NCBI RefSeq assembly: GCF_030283145.1
Contig: NZ_JASNWE010000010.1
Coordinates: 1 to 64,000 of the forward strand
Direction of reading: 5' to 3'
DNA length: 64,000 bases
DNA from: Actinomadura xylanilytica
Lineage (GTDB): Bacteria; Actinomycetota; Actinomycetes; Streptosporangiales; Streptosporangiaceae
Position numbers and translations under genes: made by a program. The notes beneath the pieces are model-generated. The model was not told where the DNA came from. It saw only the letters and a list, made by a program, of their open reading frames with translations, and did no database searches. This document shows, one piece after another, positions 17,641 to 26,392 of the stretch. Position 1 is the first letter of the stretch; each line of letters begins with the position of its first letter.

Positions 17641-17651
17641 GGCCGCCCGCG

Positions 17652-19031
17652 TCACCCGATGTTCTCTCCGGCGATGCCGACGTCCGCGCCCTCCGCCGGT
17701 CGTTCCTCAAGGTGGGGCACGGGCGTGCGGACGGAAGCGCGCCGGCCCGGATGGAGACCGGCGAGGAGGCGGTTCCAGGTTCCGCCGACGCGGTCGAGGC
17801 GGTAGGCGCGGGCGGAGACGCGGGCCTGGTCGCCCAGGCGGTCGCGCAGGGCGGCGTCCTCGATGACCTCGCGCAGCGCCGCGGTCAGGGCCCCGACGTC
17901 GCGGGGCGGCACGAGGAGTCCGTCGCGGCCGGGGGTGATCAGCTCGGCGGGGCCGGTGGGGCAGTCGAACGCCACGACCGCGAGTCCCTTGCTCATCGCC
18001 TCGATGACGACCATCGGCATGCCCTCGTAGCGGGAGGACAGCGCGTACACCGACGAGCGCTCCATCTCGCCCGCGAGGTCGGCGGTGCGCGGCCGAAGCT
18101 CGACCCGGCCCTCGAGACCGGGCCGCTCGGCGAGCATGGCGGCGAGGCGGGCGTGCCGGGGACCCGACCCGAAGATCCGCAGGGTCCAGTCGGGGTACTC
18201 GGCGGCGACCGGCTCGTACGCCCGGATCAGCATCTCGAAGCCCTTCTGCCGGACGAGCCGGCCCGCGGCGAGGACGACCTTGCGGTCGCGGGGCGACGGG
18301 CCGCCGGGCAGCGCGGGCAGCGCGTTCGGGATCCGGACGATCCGGACGCCGGCCCCGGCCAGCGCGTCCTGATAGGCCACCCGCGCGGACTCGGTCAAGG
18401 TGGCGAGGACGGTGAGCCTCCGGTACCGCCGGACGATCTCCTCGCGGAGCCCGCTCCGGTAGGACCGCAGGTTCATGTGGTCCTGCCCGATCGTGGCGGT
18501 GCCGCGGGGGGCGAGTTCGGCGGCGAGGAGGGTGAGCGAGGGCCGGGTGCCGATGAGCACGTCGGCCGGGGCGGCGCGCAGGGCGCGCAGCAGTTGCAGG
18601 TCGGTCCAGAGGTTCATGCCCCGGAACGAGTTCTCCTCGACGGGGGTCAGCAGGCTCGGCAGCCGGGACAGCAGCCGCGCCGCGCGTCCGGGCGGGGGCG
18701 CCAGCCGGTCGTCGGCGAACCGGACGCGGACCCGGGCGGGCACGGGGTAGAACGGCTCGGCGCGGCTCCGGAGCACGCTGACGATCTCGATGTCGTGGTG
18801 ATCGGCCAGGTAGCCGCACAGGTTGAGCACCGTGCGGATCGTCCCGCCGGTGCCGTGGGCGTGCTGGAGCAGGACGCGGACGCGGAGCCGTTCACCCGGG
18901 GGCGGCGTCCGGCGCCATCGGACCACGGGGCGCGCCGCGCACAGCGCGCCCCGCCGCAGCACGCGGTGCACGGGCCTGCGCCCGCGCCGCAGTCCACGGC
19001 GGGCACGTGCCGCCACCGAGACGTCCGACAT
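17652..19031 (-). CDS. Glycosyltransferase family 4
   Basis: The 459-residue GT-B retaining glycosyltransferase uses a nucleotide-sugar donor. A basic N-terminal stretch precedes LLQHAHGTGGTIRTVLNLC (acceptor domain). The C-terminal donor domain has VVLAAGRLVRQKGFEMLI, then ALSSRYEGMPMVVIEAMSKG with the E-x7-E signature of GT4. It is convergent with the NRPS with only 11 bp between the stop codons. Both acceptor and donor sugar are unknown. A role in decorating the NRPS-pathway product is possible but not shown. Confidence 0.88.
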   Translation of the reverse strand: MSDVSVAARARRGLRRGRRPVHRVLRRGALCAARPVVRWRRTPPPGERLRVRVLLQHAHGTGGTIRTVLNLCGYLADHHDIEIVSVLRSRAEPFYPVPARVRVRFADDRLAPPPGRAARLLSRLPSLLTPVEENSFRGMNLWTDLQLLRALRAAPADVLIGTRPSLTLLAAELAPRGTATIGQDHMNLRSYRSGLREEIVRRYRRLTVLATLTESARVAYQDALAGAGVRIVRIPNALPALPGGPSPRDRKVVLAAGRLVRQKGFEMLIRAYEPVAAEYPDWTLRIFGSGPRHARLAAMLAERPGLEGRVELRPRTADLAGEMERSSVYALSSRYEGMPMVVIEAMSKGLAVVAFDCPTGPAELITPGRDGLLVPPRDVGALTAALREVIEDAALRDRLGDQARVSARAYRLDRVGGTWNRLLAGLHPGRRASVRTPVPHLEERPAEGADVGIAGENIG

Positions 19032-19104
19032 TGGATCCCCCGATCCCAGAAAACCGCGCCGTGAATGGCTTGTTCCCTGAGATCGGGCGATATGAACGAA
19101 ACGC

Positions 19105-20340
19105 TCAGCCGGTCGTCACCGTGCGGTCGAGGGCGCTGCCCTTGACCCACTTGCTCCACGGCATCTGGTAGAAGCTCCAGCCGTTGTCCCACTGGAGCTT
19201 GCGCTTGCTGCCGGTGATGTCGACGACGTCGCCGCGGTAGGACCAGCCGTAGAACCACTGGGCGGACGCCGGCGGCGAGTTCAGGCAGCCGTGGCTGACG
19301 TTCTGGCGGCCCTGCGCCCAGGTGGTGCCGGCCATCGCATGGATGTACTCGCCGGACATGGAGATCCGCACCGCGAACGGGATGACCTCCTTGTAGCCGC
19401 CGTTGGCCTTGTCGTCCGGCTTGACGCCCATCCACTCCGACGTCATGACCGCCGGATTCTCCTTGCCCATGGTCAGGTGGACGCCACTGGTGGTGAGGAA
19501 GGTGTCCACGCCGTTGACGACCCGGCCGCCCTTGCCGGCGCTGATGCCCCAGCTCTTGACCTTCTTCCCGTTCTTGCGCACCACCAGCCGGTGCGTCTTG
19601 GTGCTGGCCGTGATGATGTGCGAGTCGCCGATGGTGAACTTGCGGGTCGTGTCGGAGATCCCGTAGGTCTTCTTCCCGGACTTGACCCCTGACAGCCTGG
19701 CCTTGAAGGTGACCTGCTGGTTGGCCTGCCAGTACTCCTTGTTCTTCGTCCGGAAGATCACCTGGGTGCCGCTCACCCAGTACCAGGCGCCGGTGGCGGG
19801 CTTGGTGGACTTGACCTCCAGGGCCTGCTCGACCGCCTTGCGGTCGCCGACCGTGCGGTTGAAGGTGACCTGGATCGGCATGCCCACGCCGACCTTCTCG
19901 CCCTGGGCCGGGGTGACGTCGGTGATCTTCAGTTCGCTGCCGGCCTTGAGCGTGGTGAACTTGCTGCCGACCGTGGTCGTCTTGCCCTTGGGGCTGCGTG
20001 CGATCGCGGAGACCTCGTACTGGGAGTTGGGGCGCAGTGTCCGCGACTTCCAGTTCGTCTTGTCGGCCGAGAGCGCCCCGTCCACCGGCTTGCCCTTGCG
20101 GGTGACGGTGACCTGCTCCAGGGTGCCGCCGGCGGCGGTGACCACCACGCCCGCCTCCGGTTTGGCCTTGCCGTCCCCGTCCCCCGGGCTGATCGTCACC
20201 TGGGGGGCGTTGGCGTCACCCTTGCCGGCGACGGTGGCGCCGTCGCCCTTCTCCCCGCCGGAGCAGGCCGTCGTGAGGAGCAGCACGGCCCCCGCCACTC
20301 CTGCGCCCGCCCGCACACCTGCGGTAACCCTCCGCTGCAC
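19105..20340 (-). CDS. Lipoprotein L,D-transpeptidase (second of tandem pair)
   Basis: The 411-residue secreted enzyme makes 3-3 cross-links in peptidoglycan by a Cys nucleophile (YkuD domain). A lipobox VLLLTTAC places the lipid anchor at C26. Two Ig-like domains follow, then the YkuD domain with SHGCLNSPP, whose Cys is C352 (the family usually has SHGCxR). TWAQGRQNVSHGC gives the conserved His-Gly-Cys context. The GTG at 20340 has GGAGG six bases upstream. The architecture matches mycobacterial LdtMt2. It lies downstream of a paralogue with 150 bp between. Confidence 0.9.
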   Translation of the reverse strand: MQRRVTAGVRAGAGVAGAVLLLTTACSGGEKGDGATVAGKGDANAPQVTISPGDGDGKAKPEAGVVVTAAGGTLEQVTVTRKGKPVDGALSADKTNWKSRTLRPNSQYEVSAIARSPKGKTTTVGSKFTTLKAGSELKITDVTPAQGEKVGVGMPIQVTFNRTVGDRKAVEQALEVKSTKPATGAWYWVSGTQVIFRTKNKEYWQANQQVTFKARLSGVKSGKKTYGISDTTRKFTIGDSHIITASTKTHRLVVRKNGKKVKSWGISAGKGGRVVNGVDTFLTTSGVHLTMGKENPAVMTSEWMGVKPDDKANGGYKEVIPFAVRISMSGEYIHAMAGTTWAQGRQNVSHGCLNSPPASAQWFYGWSYRGDVVDITGSKRKLQWDNGWSFYQMPWSKWVKGSALDRTVTTG

Positions 20341-20490
20341 CGTCAACCTCCATACCCCGCGTTTATCAGGGAGACATTAGCGACAAAAATCGACGATGAT
20401 GTCACGAGCAGCGGGATCTACAGCTCTCCGAGATCAAAGCGTTGCAAGCGGACACCGCTCCGCACATCGGGCGGATTCACAGCGAGGCGG

Positions 20491-21663
20491 TCAGCTGAGG
20501 GCGCTGCCCTTCTTCCACTTGTCGAACGACAGCTGCCAGAAGCCCCAGCCGTTGTCGTGCTCGACCTGGCGGTCGCTGCCGGTGAGCTTGATCACGTCAC
20601 CGCGCTGCGCGATGTCGTAGTACCACTTGGCGTTGGCCGGGCTGAGGTTGAGGCAGCCGTGGCTGACGTTCGCGCTGCCCTGCACGCCGACCGTCGAGGC
20701 CATCGCGTGGGTGTACTCGCCGGAGGCGGAGAAGCGCACCCCGTAGTTCACCACGGTCTTGTAGTAGCCGGGGTCGCCCGGCTTGCGGCCGGGAGAGACC
20801 ATCGTGACCGGGTTCTCCTTGCCCATCAGCAGGTGCACGCCGCTGGTGGTGGTGAACTCCCGGGTCTGCCCGTTGCCCGCGCTGAACGGGACCTTGCGCA
20901 GCTTCTCGCCGTCCCGGCGGACGGTCATGTGGTGCTTGCCGATGTCGCCCGTGGTGATCTGCGAGGCGCCGATGCTGATGGTCGCCTCGCGGTCCTTGGC
21001 CCCGTACACCCCGCCGCCCGCGTTCACGCCCGCGAGGTCGGCCTTGAAGCGCACCTGCTGGTGCGGCTGCCAGTACGTCTTGGTCCGGTAGATGACCTGG
21101 TCGGAACCGATCCAGCGCCACGCGCCCTCGACCGGCTTCTCCGGCGTGACCCGCAGCGCCCGCTCGACGGCGGCCTTGTCGGTCACCGGGCGGTTGAAGC
21201 GCAGCATGATCGGCATGCCGACGCCGACCTTCTCCCCCTTGAACCCCGGGGTGATGTCGGTGACCGAGAGCGTCTTGGCGGGCTTGAGCGTGGTGAACGT
21301 GGCGGTCGTCGTCGCCGGCTTGCCGCCGCTCTCGGCCTGCGCCGTCACGGTGTAGGACGTGCCGGGGGTGAGCGTGCGGTCCGACCGCCACACCTTGCGG
21401 TCGGCGGAGAGCCGTCCGGTGACGGTGGCGCCCTTGCCCTGGACCGTGACGTTCTTCAGGGTGCCGTCGGACGCCTTGACCTCGATCGGCCCGTCGGGCT
21501 TGACCGCCTTCGCGCCGTTCCCGGGCGTGATCGTCACCGTGGCCGTCTGGTCGGAGGCCAGCTCGCCCTTGCCGTCACCGCCCCCGCTGCATCCCGTCGC
21601 CAGTACCAGCACCGCGCCGGTTCCGCCCGCCACCGCCAGGCCGAGCCGCCCCTGAGCAACCAC
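20491..21663 (-). CDS. Lipoprotein L,D-transpeptidase (first of tandem pair)
   Basis: This 390-residue paralogue of the next gene has the same layout: lipobox VLVLATGC with the lipidated C25, two Ig-like domains, then YkuD with SHGCLNLSP (C337). It forms 3-3 peptide cross-links on the outer face of the membrane. I use the GTG at 21663, close behind GGGGGAG; a TTG four codons upstream (21675) is the alternative. Tandem copies may give condition-specific versions, for example under beta-lactam stress. Confidence 0.9.
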   Translation of the reverse strand: MVAQGRLGLAVAGGTGAVLVLATGCSGGGDGKGELASDQTATVTITPGNGAKAVKPDGPIEVKASDGTLKNVTVQGKGATVTGRLSADRKVWRSDRTLTPGTSYTVTAQAESGGKPATTTATFTTLKPAKTLSVTDITPGFKGEKVGVGMPIMLRFNRPVTDKAAVERALRVTPEKPVEGAWRWIGSDQVIYRTKTYWQPHQQVRFKADLAGVNAGGGVYGAKDREATISIGASQITTGDIGKHHMTVRRDGEKLRKVPFSAGNGQTREFTTTSGVHLLMGKENPVTMVSPGRKPGDPGYYKTVVNYGVRFSASGEYTHAMASTVGVQGSANVSHGCLNLSPANAKWYYDIAQRGDVIKLTGSDRQVEHDNGWGFWQLSFDKWKKGSALS

Positions 21664-21816
21664 AAACTCCCCCAAGCTTCCTGATTCACCCGTGTGGCAT
21701 GAATCTATCCGACTTGGAGAGACGCCCCGAACTCCGAAAAAGTTCGGACTCGCCAGGAATGAGACTGGGGTCTCGCCGCGGGCCGATGGTGGCCGGCCGG
21801 GGCGGGCTGGGACGGG

Positions 21817-22512
21817 TCAGGCCGCGGCGGGCTCGCCGTTGACGCGCCGCAGGCAGCGGGTGAAGCTCCAGACCGACACCGTGATCGCCGCGGCGCCGAG
21901 CGCGGCGACCAGGCCGGTGCGCAACCACAGGTACGTGCCGATCGACTCGTTGAACAGCATCCAGAGGCTGACCGCGACGTTGACCAGCAGGACCAGCGAC
22001 CACAGCAGCGAGATGCGCAGGAAGAACCGCCGGACCCTGGTGTGCGCGAGGAACGCCTCGGGCATCGGCACCATGTCGGTCGCCATCTTCTGCGCCAGCG
22101 GGCGGCGGAGCGGGACCGAGGCCAGGAACGCCATGCTGACCAGCAGCGTGCCGAGCGTCGGCTGGAGGAAGTAGACGACCGCACTGTGGGTGAAAGCGGC
22201 CAGCCCGGCGCGGACGGTGACGCCGACGGCGGCCAGCACCAGCAACCCGGTGACCTTGTTTCCGCGCAGGAGCCGCCAGGCGATGCCCCCGTACACCCAG
22301 GCCACGGCGGCGACCAGCCCGCCGTTCAGGCCGAGCAGGGCGAACGCGGCGTAGAAGACGGCGACCGGGGCGATCACGCCCTCCACGAACCGGGGCAGCG
22401 CGTGCCGGAGCATCGCGGTGAGCCGGGGCAGCTCGAACCCGTGATGCCCGCCCCCGTGCGCCGGGGCGGGCCGCGCCTCCGCGGCGGGAGGGTCTGCCGG
22501 TCGGTCGATCAA
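21817..22512 (-). CDS. VC0807-like integral membrane protein
   Basis: The 231-residue protein has about six predicted TM segments (for example VIAPVAVFYAAFALLGL, VTGLLVLAAVGVTV, LLWSLVLLVNVAVSLWML). It resembles the VC0807 family of uncharacterised membrane proteins. A TTG at 22512 has GGAGG eight bases upstream and gives the usual family length; longer in-frame extensions upstream look non-coding. The function is unknown. Confidence 0.65.
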   Translation of the reverse strand: MIDRPADPPAAEARPAPAHGGGHHGFELPRLTAMLRHALPRFVEGVIAPVAVFYAAFALLGLNGGLVAAVAWVYGGIAWRLLRGNKVTGLLVLAAVGVTVRAGLAAFTHSAVVYFLQPTLGTLLVSMAFLASVPLRRPLAQKMATDMVPMPEAFLAHTRVRRFFLRISLLWSLVLLVNVAVSLWMLFNESIGTYLWLRTGLVAALGAAAITVSVWSFTRCLRRVNGEPAAA

Positions 22513-22704
22513 GCGCTGCGCCTCCGTTTCGGCGGGCTCGGGTGGGACGTGCCCGGCTCGGACGTGCTCACGACCCGCTCCACGGTACGTGAGGATCGGG
22601 CCCCCGCCGCACAGTTTCGCATTTCCCCCAAAACCCCCACCCTGCCCTAGACAGCCCACAACGGTCCACAACGGTCCACGACGCCCCAGGACACGCCGGG
22701 CGGG

Positions 22705-23631
22705 TCAGGTCTCCGGGGACGCGGGGCGGGTCTCGTGGGCGGCGGCGTAGATCGCGCGGAGGGTGACCGCCACCGAGGGCCGGCGCACGCTCGCGGTCCG
22801 GATGACCGCGTACACGTCGCGGGACAGGGCGCGGTCGGGGAGCCGCCGGACCGCGACGCCCTGGTCACCCGCGGCCAGGGTCAGCTCCGGGACGGCGGTG
22901 ATGCCGATGCCCCGGGCCACCAGGCTCAGGATCGTGTGCAGGCCCTCGAACTCCCACGGGACCGGGCGCGCGCCCCCGACGCCGTCCAGGAGCCGTTCGA
23001 CCGCCTGCCGGGAGGGCTCGCCGGGCGGCGCCGCCATCCACGGCTCCTCGCGCAGTTCCTGGAGGTCGACCGGGCGCTCGGGGTCCGACATCGGGTGCGA
23101 GGTGGGCACCACCAGCACCAGGGGGTCGCGGCGCAGGTGGAAGAACTCCAGCGCGGCGGGCGCCTGCTCGGGGGCCTTGCCCGTCCAGTCGTCGATCAGC
23201 GCGATGTCCACCTCGCCGCTCTGCACCTGCCGGATGCCGCCGCCGTGCCGGGTCTGCCGCAGGACGAAGGTCAGGCCCGGATGATCCCCCAGGCTGTGCG
23301 CCAGCGCCGGGGCGAAGGCCACCGCCACCGTGGGGAAGGCGGTGACCACCACCCGGCCCATCGGGGTGTCGGCCTGCGCCGACAGCTCCGCCTCGGCCGC
23401 CTCGACCAGGGTGAGGATCTCCTCCGCGCGCCCGGCGAGGCGCCGTCCGGCGTCGGTGAGCTCGGCGCTGCGGGCGGTGCGGTCCAGGAGCGCGGCCTTC
23501 GTCTCGCGTTCCAGCGCGGCCAGTTGCTGGGACACCGCCGAGGGCGTGTACCCGAGCGACGCGGCGGTCGCCGCGATGCTGCCGCGGCGGGCGAATTCGG
23601 CGAGCAAGCGCAGTCTGCGAACTTCTAGCAT
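22705..23631 (-). CDS. LysR-family regulator, divergent from an aminotransferase
   Basis: The 308-residue LTTR has an N-terminal winged HTH (about 3-60: EFARRGSIAATAASLGYTPS, then AVSQQLAALERE) and a periplasmic-binding-like effector domain. It is transcribed away from the aminotransferase gene 143 bp to its right, the classical layout in which the LysR protein controls the divergent gene. An inverted repeat at 23648-23680 lies just upstream of its start. Confidence 0.9.
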   Translation of the reverse strand: MLEVRRLRLLAEFARRGSIAATAASLGYTPSAVSQQLAALERETKAALLDRTARSAELTDAGRRLAGRAEEILTLVEAAEAELSAQADTPMGRVVVTAFPTVAVAFAPALAHSLGDHPGLTFVLRQTRHGGGIRQVQSGEVDIALIDDWTGKAPEQAPAALEFFHLRRDPLVLVVPTSHPMSDPERPVDLQELREEPWMAAPPGEPSRQAVERLLDGVGGARPVPWEFEGLHTILSLVARGIGITAVPELTLAAGDQGVAVRRLPDRALSRDVYAVIRTASVRRPSVAVTLRAIYAAAHETRPASPET

Positions 23632-23647
23632 CACTTCATCTTACGGT

Positions 23648-23680
23648 CAGCATCGATGAGACTCGCTTGTGCTGATGCTG
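23648..23680. promoter_or_regulatory. Candidate LysR binding site
   Basis: CAGCATC (23648-23654) and GATGCTG (23674-23680) are a perfect 7-bp inverted repeat separated by 19 bases, 16 bp upstream of the LysR start codon. The separation is larger than a standard T-N11-A LTTR box, but the place fits autoregulation and control of the divergent aminotransferase. Confidence 0.45.
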
Positions 23681-23774
23681 GGAGGGAGGCGAGCATGGAT
23701 GGGTACCCGGCCGGGGCGCAACACGGGGAAATTCCGTTCCACCTTCCGCCATCTCGTCATGCCCTGGAGCATCG

Positions 23775-25142
23775 ATGCCTGCCCAGACCCAGTCCGCCGC
23801 CGCCCGGTCGCCGCTGACCCGCCTCCGCCCGGTCGCCCTCTCTCCGACGCTGGCCATCAACGAGGCCATCGCCCGCAAGCGCCGTGCGGGGATGCGCGTC
23901 CTCCCCCTCGGTTTCGGAGAGGCCGGGATCCCCATACATCCGGCGCTGACCAGAGAGCTCGCCGCCGCCGCCGGCCAGGGCGCGTACGGCCCGGTCGCCG
24001 GGTCCGCCGCCCTGCGGGCGTCGGCGGCGGGCTACTGGAGCCGCCGGGGCCTGCCCACCGACCCGGCCTTCGTCGTCGCCGGGCCGGGCAGCAAGTCGCT
24101 GCTCTTCGGCCTGCTCATGGCGCTCGGCGGCGACATCGCCGTCCCGGCGCCGAGCTGGGTCACCTACGCGGCGCAGGCCGCGCTGGTCGGCACCGAGCCG
24201 GTGCGCATCTCGACGCCCCCCGGCGAGGGCGGCGTGCCCAGCCCGGCGCTCCTCGCCGACGCCGCGGTGCGCGCCCGCGCGGCCGGACGGCCGATCCGCG
24301 CCGTCATCGTGACGCTGCCCGACAACCCCACCGGGACGCTCGCGTCCGAGGACACCGTCCGCCGGCTCTGCCAGGTGGCCCGCGAGCACGATCTGGTGAT
24401 CATCTCCGATGAGATCTACCGCGACCTGGTGCACGACCGGACCCGCCAGGTGACCAGCCCCGCCCGGTTCGCGCCGGAGCGGACCGTGGTGACGACCGCG
24501 CTGAGCAAGCATCTGGCCGCCGGCGGCTGGCGGCTCGGCGTGGCGCGGCTGCCCGACAGCCCGTTCGGCACCGCGCTGCGCGCCAGCCTGCTCGGCATCG
24601 CGAGCGAGCTGTGGTCGAGCCCGCCGGCGCCGATGCAGCACGCCGCCGCCTATGCCTTCGCCGAGCCGCCCGAGCTGGTCGAGCACGTCGACCGCAGCAG
24701 CCGACTGCACGCCGCGGTGGCCAACGCGGTGGCCGACCGGTTCGCCGCGGCCGGGGCGAACGTGCCGCGCCCGCAGGCGGCCTTCTACGTCTACCCCGAC
24801 CTCGGGCCGCTCCGCGAGAGGCTGCGCGAGGTCCACGGGGTGGGCACCGCCGCCGGGCTGACCGAGCTGCTGCTGGAGCGGTACGGCGTGGGCATCCTGC
24901 CCGGCAGCTCGTTCGGTGAGCCCGCCGAGGCGCTGCGGATGCGGGTGGCGCCGAGCCTGCTGTACGGGGAGAACGACGAGCAGCGGCTCGCGGCCCTGGC
25001 CGCCCCGGACCCGGCGGCGCTGCCCTGGATCGCCGGTTCCCTGGACCGCCTCACCGAGGTCCTCACCGACCTCGCCGGGACGGACGGCGCGCCCGCGGCC
25101 GGTGCCGCGCGGGCGGGGCTCGCCTCGGCCGCCGCGGGCTGA
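23775..25142 (+). CDS. Class I/II PLP aminotransferase
   Basis: The 455-residue fold-type-I aminotransferase has the GPGSKSLLFGLLMAL cofactor-phosphate loop, DNPTG near residue 183, ISDEIYRDLVHD, and the Schiff-base lysine in TALSKHLAAGGWRLG (K245), followed by the phosphate-binding Arg. It transfers an amino group between an amino acid and a 2-oxo acid. Aspartate/aromatic or MalY-like specificity cannot be decided. It is probably controlled by the divergent LysR protein. A run of A/G residues ends the protein. Confidence 0.88.
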   Translation: MPAQTQSAAARSPLTRLRPVALSPTLAINEAIARKRRAGMRVLPLGFGEAGIPIHPALTRELAAAAGQGAYGPVAGSAALRASAAGYWSRRGLPTDPAFVVAGPGSKSLLFGLLMALGGDIAVPAPSWVTYAAQAALVGTEPVRISTPPGEGGVPSPALLADAAVRARAAGRPIRAVIVTLPDNPTGTLASEDTVRRLCQVAREHDLVIISDEIYRDLVHDRTRQVTSPARFAPERTVVTTALSKHLAAGGWRLGVARLPDSPFGTALRASLLGIASELWSSPPAPMQHAAAYAFAEPPELVEHVDRSSRLHAAVANAVADRFAAAGANVPRPQAAFYVYPDLGPLRERLREVHGVGTAAGLTELLLERYGVGILPGSSFGEPAEALRMRVAPSLLYGENDEQRLAALAAPDPAALPWIAGSLDRLTEVLTDLAGTDGAPAAGAARAGLASAAAG

Positions 25143-25245
25143 GACCGGAACCGGCCGCGCCGGCCGCCGTGACCGCGGGGACCCCCGCGCACCGATCGGG
25201 ATTCCCGGGAATTCCCTTCGGCGCGCGGAGGCCGGCCTCGCGTCG

Positions 25246-25330
25246 CGGAGGGCAAGGGAGTCGAACCCCTTCGAGTTTCACCTCGACGTCAGTTTTCGAA
25301 ACTGCTGCCTTGCCGTTCGGCCAGCCCTCC
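25246..25330 (-). tRNA. tRNA-Ser (anticodon CGA)
   Basis: The 85-nt class II tRNA has acceptor GGAGGGC/GCCCTCC with discriminator G, a T loop TTCGACT and a long variable arm (TCGAG/CTCGA). The anticodon loop is TTCGAAA with CGA. There is a G-A mismatch at the top of the anticodon stem. CCA is not encoded. It decodes UCG, common in this GC-rich genome. It is the last of three minus-strand tRNA genes. Confidence 0.9.
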
Positions 25331-25427
25331 CGGGCGCGGCGAAACCGGGTCTGGAAACCCGATCCGATTCTGCGGAACGGGGGCCCGGAGAATCGCCGCC
25401 GGACCTCATGCCGCACCTGTCACCGCG

Positions 25428-25498
25428 TGGACTCGCAGGGGATCGAACCCTGATCGGCTGCGTGCAAGGCAGCCGTGTTCCCGTTACACCACAAGCCC
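25428..25498 (-). tRNA. Short (71-nt) tRNA-Ala (anticodon TGC)
   Basis: Acceptor GGGCTTG/CGAGTCC carries the alanine identity pair G3-U70 and discriminator A. The D arm GTGT/ACAC, the anticodon stem GCTGC/GCAGC with loop CTTGCAC (TGC) and the T arm with TTCGATC are all well formed. The variable loop is only four bases. The D arm resembles Gln/Glu-type tRNAs more than standard tRNA-Ala. No CCA is encoded. It is 14 bp from the Trp-type gene. Confidence 0.8.
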
Positions 25499-25512
25499 GG
25501 ATGAGCACTGCG

Positions 25513-25584
25513 CAGGGGCGGTGGGAGTCGAACCCACTTTCCGCTGGATTTGGAGACCAGCCGCCCAACCGGTGGCTCACCCCT
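25513..25584 (-). tRNA. Divergent tRNA-Trp (anticodon CCA)
   Basis: The 72-nt gene has acceptor AGGGGTG/CGCCCCT, discriminator G (both usual for tRNA-Trp), anticodon loop CTCCAAA and a normal T arm. Odd points are A instead of U at position 8, C instead of A at 14, an A-C mismatch in the D stem, a U-U pair closing the anticodon loop, no base between D and anticodon stems, and a six-base variable loop. The core fold should be weak. It may be a derived or decaying second tRNA-Trp. Confidence 0.7.
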
Positions 25585-25659
25585 TCGCGCTGCCGGCTCA
25601 CGCCGACGTACTTCAGGATGCGCGCCCCGATGATCTGCCGCAACGCGTTTTCCGGACGG

Positions 25660-26175
25660 CTACAGGTCGGGGTCGGTGTCCTTGGCGGTGGCGACCGGGC
25701 GGAGCGGGCGGCGGAGTGGGACGAGCATCATGGAGAAGTCGGCGGCGGCGATGATGCGGTCCTCGGCGTCGGTCACCCGGCAGTCGACGATGACGAGCTG
25801 GCGGCCCGCCTTGAGCACCTCCGCGCGCGCGAACACCTCTTCGCCGTGCGGACGGCCCAGGTAGCGCACATGCAGGTCGGCGGTGACCAGGCTCTGGCGG
25901 CCGGGCTCGAAGCCGCCGCCGCGGGCGGCGGCGCTGCCGGCCGCGACGTCGATCAGCGTCGCGATGGCGCCGCCGTGCAGGTTGCCGGTGCTGTTGAACG
26001 CCTGCTCGCGGACCGGCATCGACAGCACCGCGTGCCGGTCGCCGATCTCGACGACCTCCAGGCCGAGCAGGTCGTGCAGCGGCGTGGCGTGGCGCAGCGT
26101 GGCGCGCACGGCGGCCTGCTCGTCCGGGGGCAGTTCGGCGATGCGGATCGTGCCGGACGGGTGCTGCGCTGCCAT
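25660..26175 (-). CDS. PaaI-type hotdog-fold thioesterase
   Basis: The 171-residue single-hotdog protein has the PaaI/4HBT-II signature NLHGGAIATLIDVA near residue 73, in which the Gly-Gly helix and nearby acidic residue form the thioesterase site, and VTADLHVRYLG as the next core strand. It hydrolyses acyl- or aryl-acyl-CoA in the cytoplasm. The ATG at 26175 is chosen; a GTG four codons upstream is possible. It is not in an operon with a known catabolic pathway. Confidence 0.8.
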   Translation of the reverse strand: MAAQHPSGTIRIAELPPDEQAAVRATLRHATPLHDLLGLEVVEIGDRHAVLSMPVREQAFNSTGNLHGGAIATLIDVAAGSAAARGGGFEPGRQSLVTADLHVRYLGRPHGEEVFARAEVLKAGRQLVIVDCRVTDAEDRIIAAADFSMMLVPLRRPLRPVATAKDTDPDL

Positions 26176-26392
26176 GCCCCTGATCACTCCTCTGCGGCCG
26201 GTACTGCCGCCTACATCCTAGTTACGCGCCGGGCCGCAACGGATAAGCGTGGTGTAAGGTCCAACGTCGCACGGGGCAAACGTTACATAGCGACCATCGG
26301 CCGGCGACGCGCCGTCCCACCTTGCTCCCCCGTGGTAAACCCGAAACAGTGTGATGTCACGTTTGTGATGGAAGAAGGCGAGGGGGCCCGCC

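Noticed and set aside
15522..19064. 1180-codon plus-strand open frame overlapping the NRPS and GT4 genes
   Set aside because: It overlaps two well-supported genes in other frames and shows no recognisable domain; long open frames are expected by chance at this GC content.
25246..25584. tRNA cluster as an attachment site for an integrative element
   Set aside because: No integrase, excisionase or repeated tRNA 3' end was seen within the neighbouring genes.
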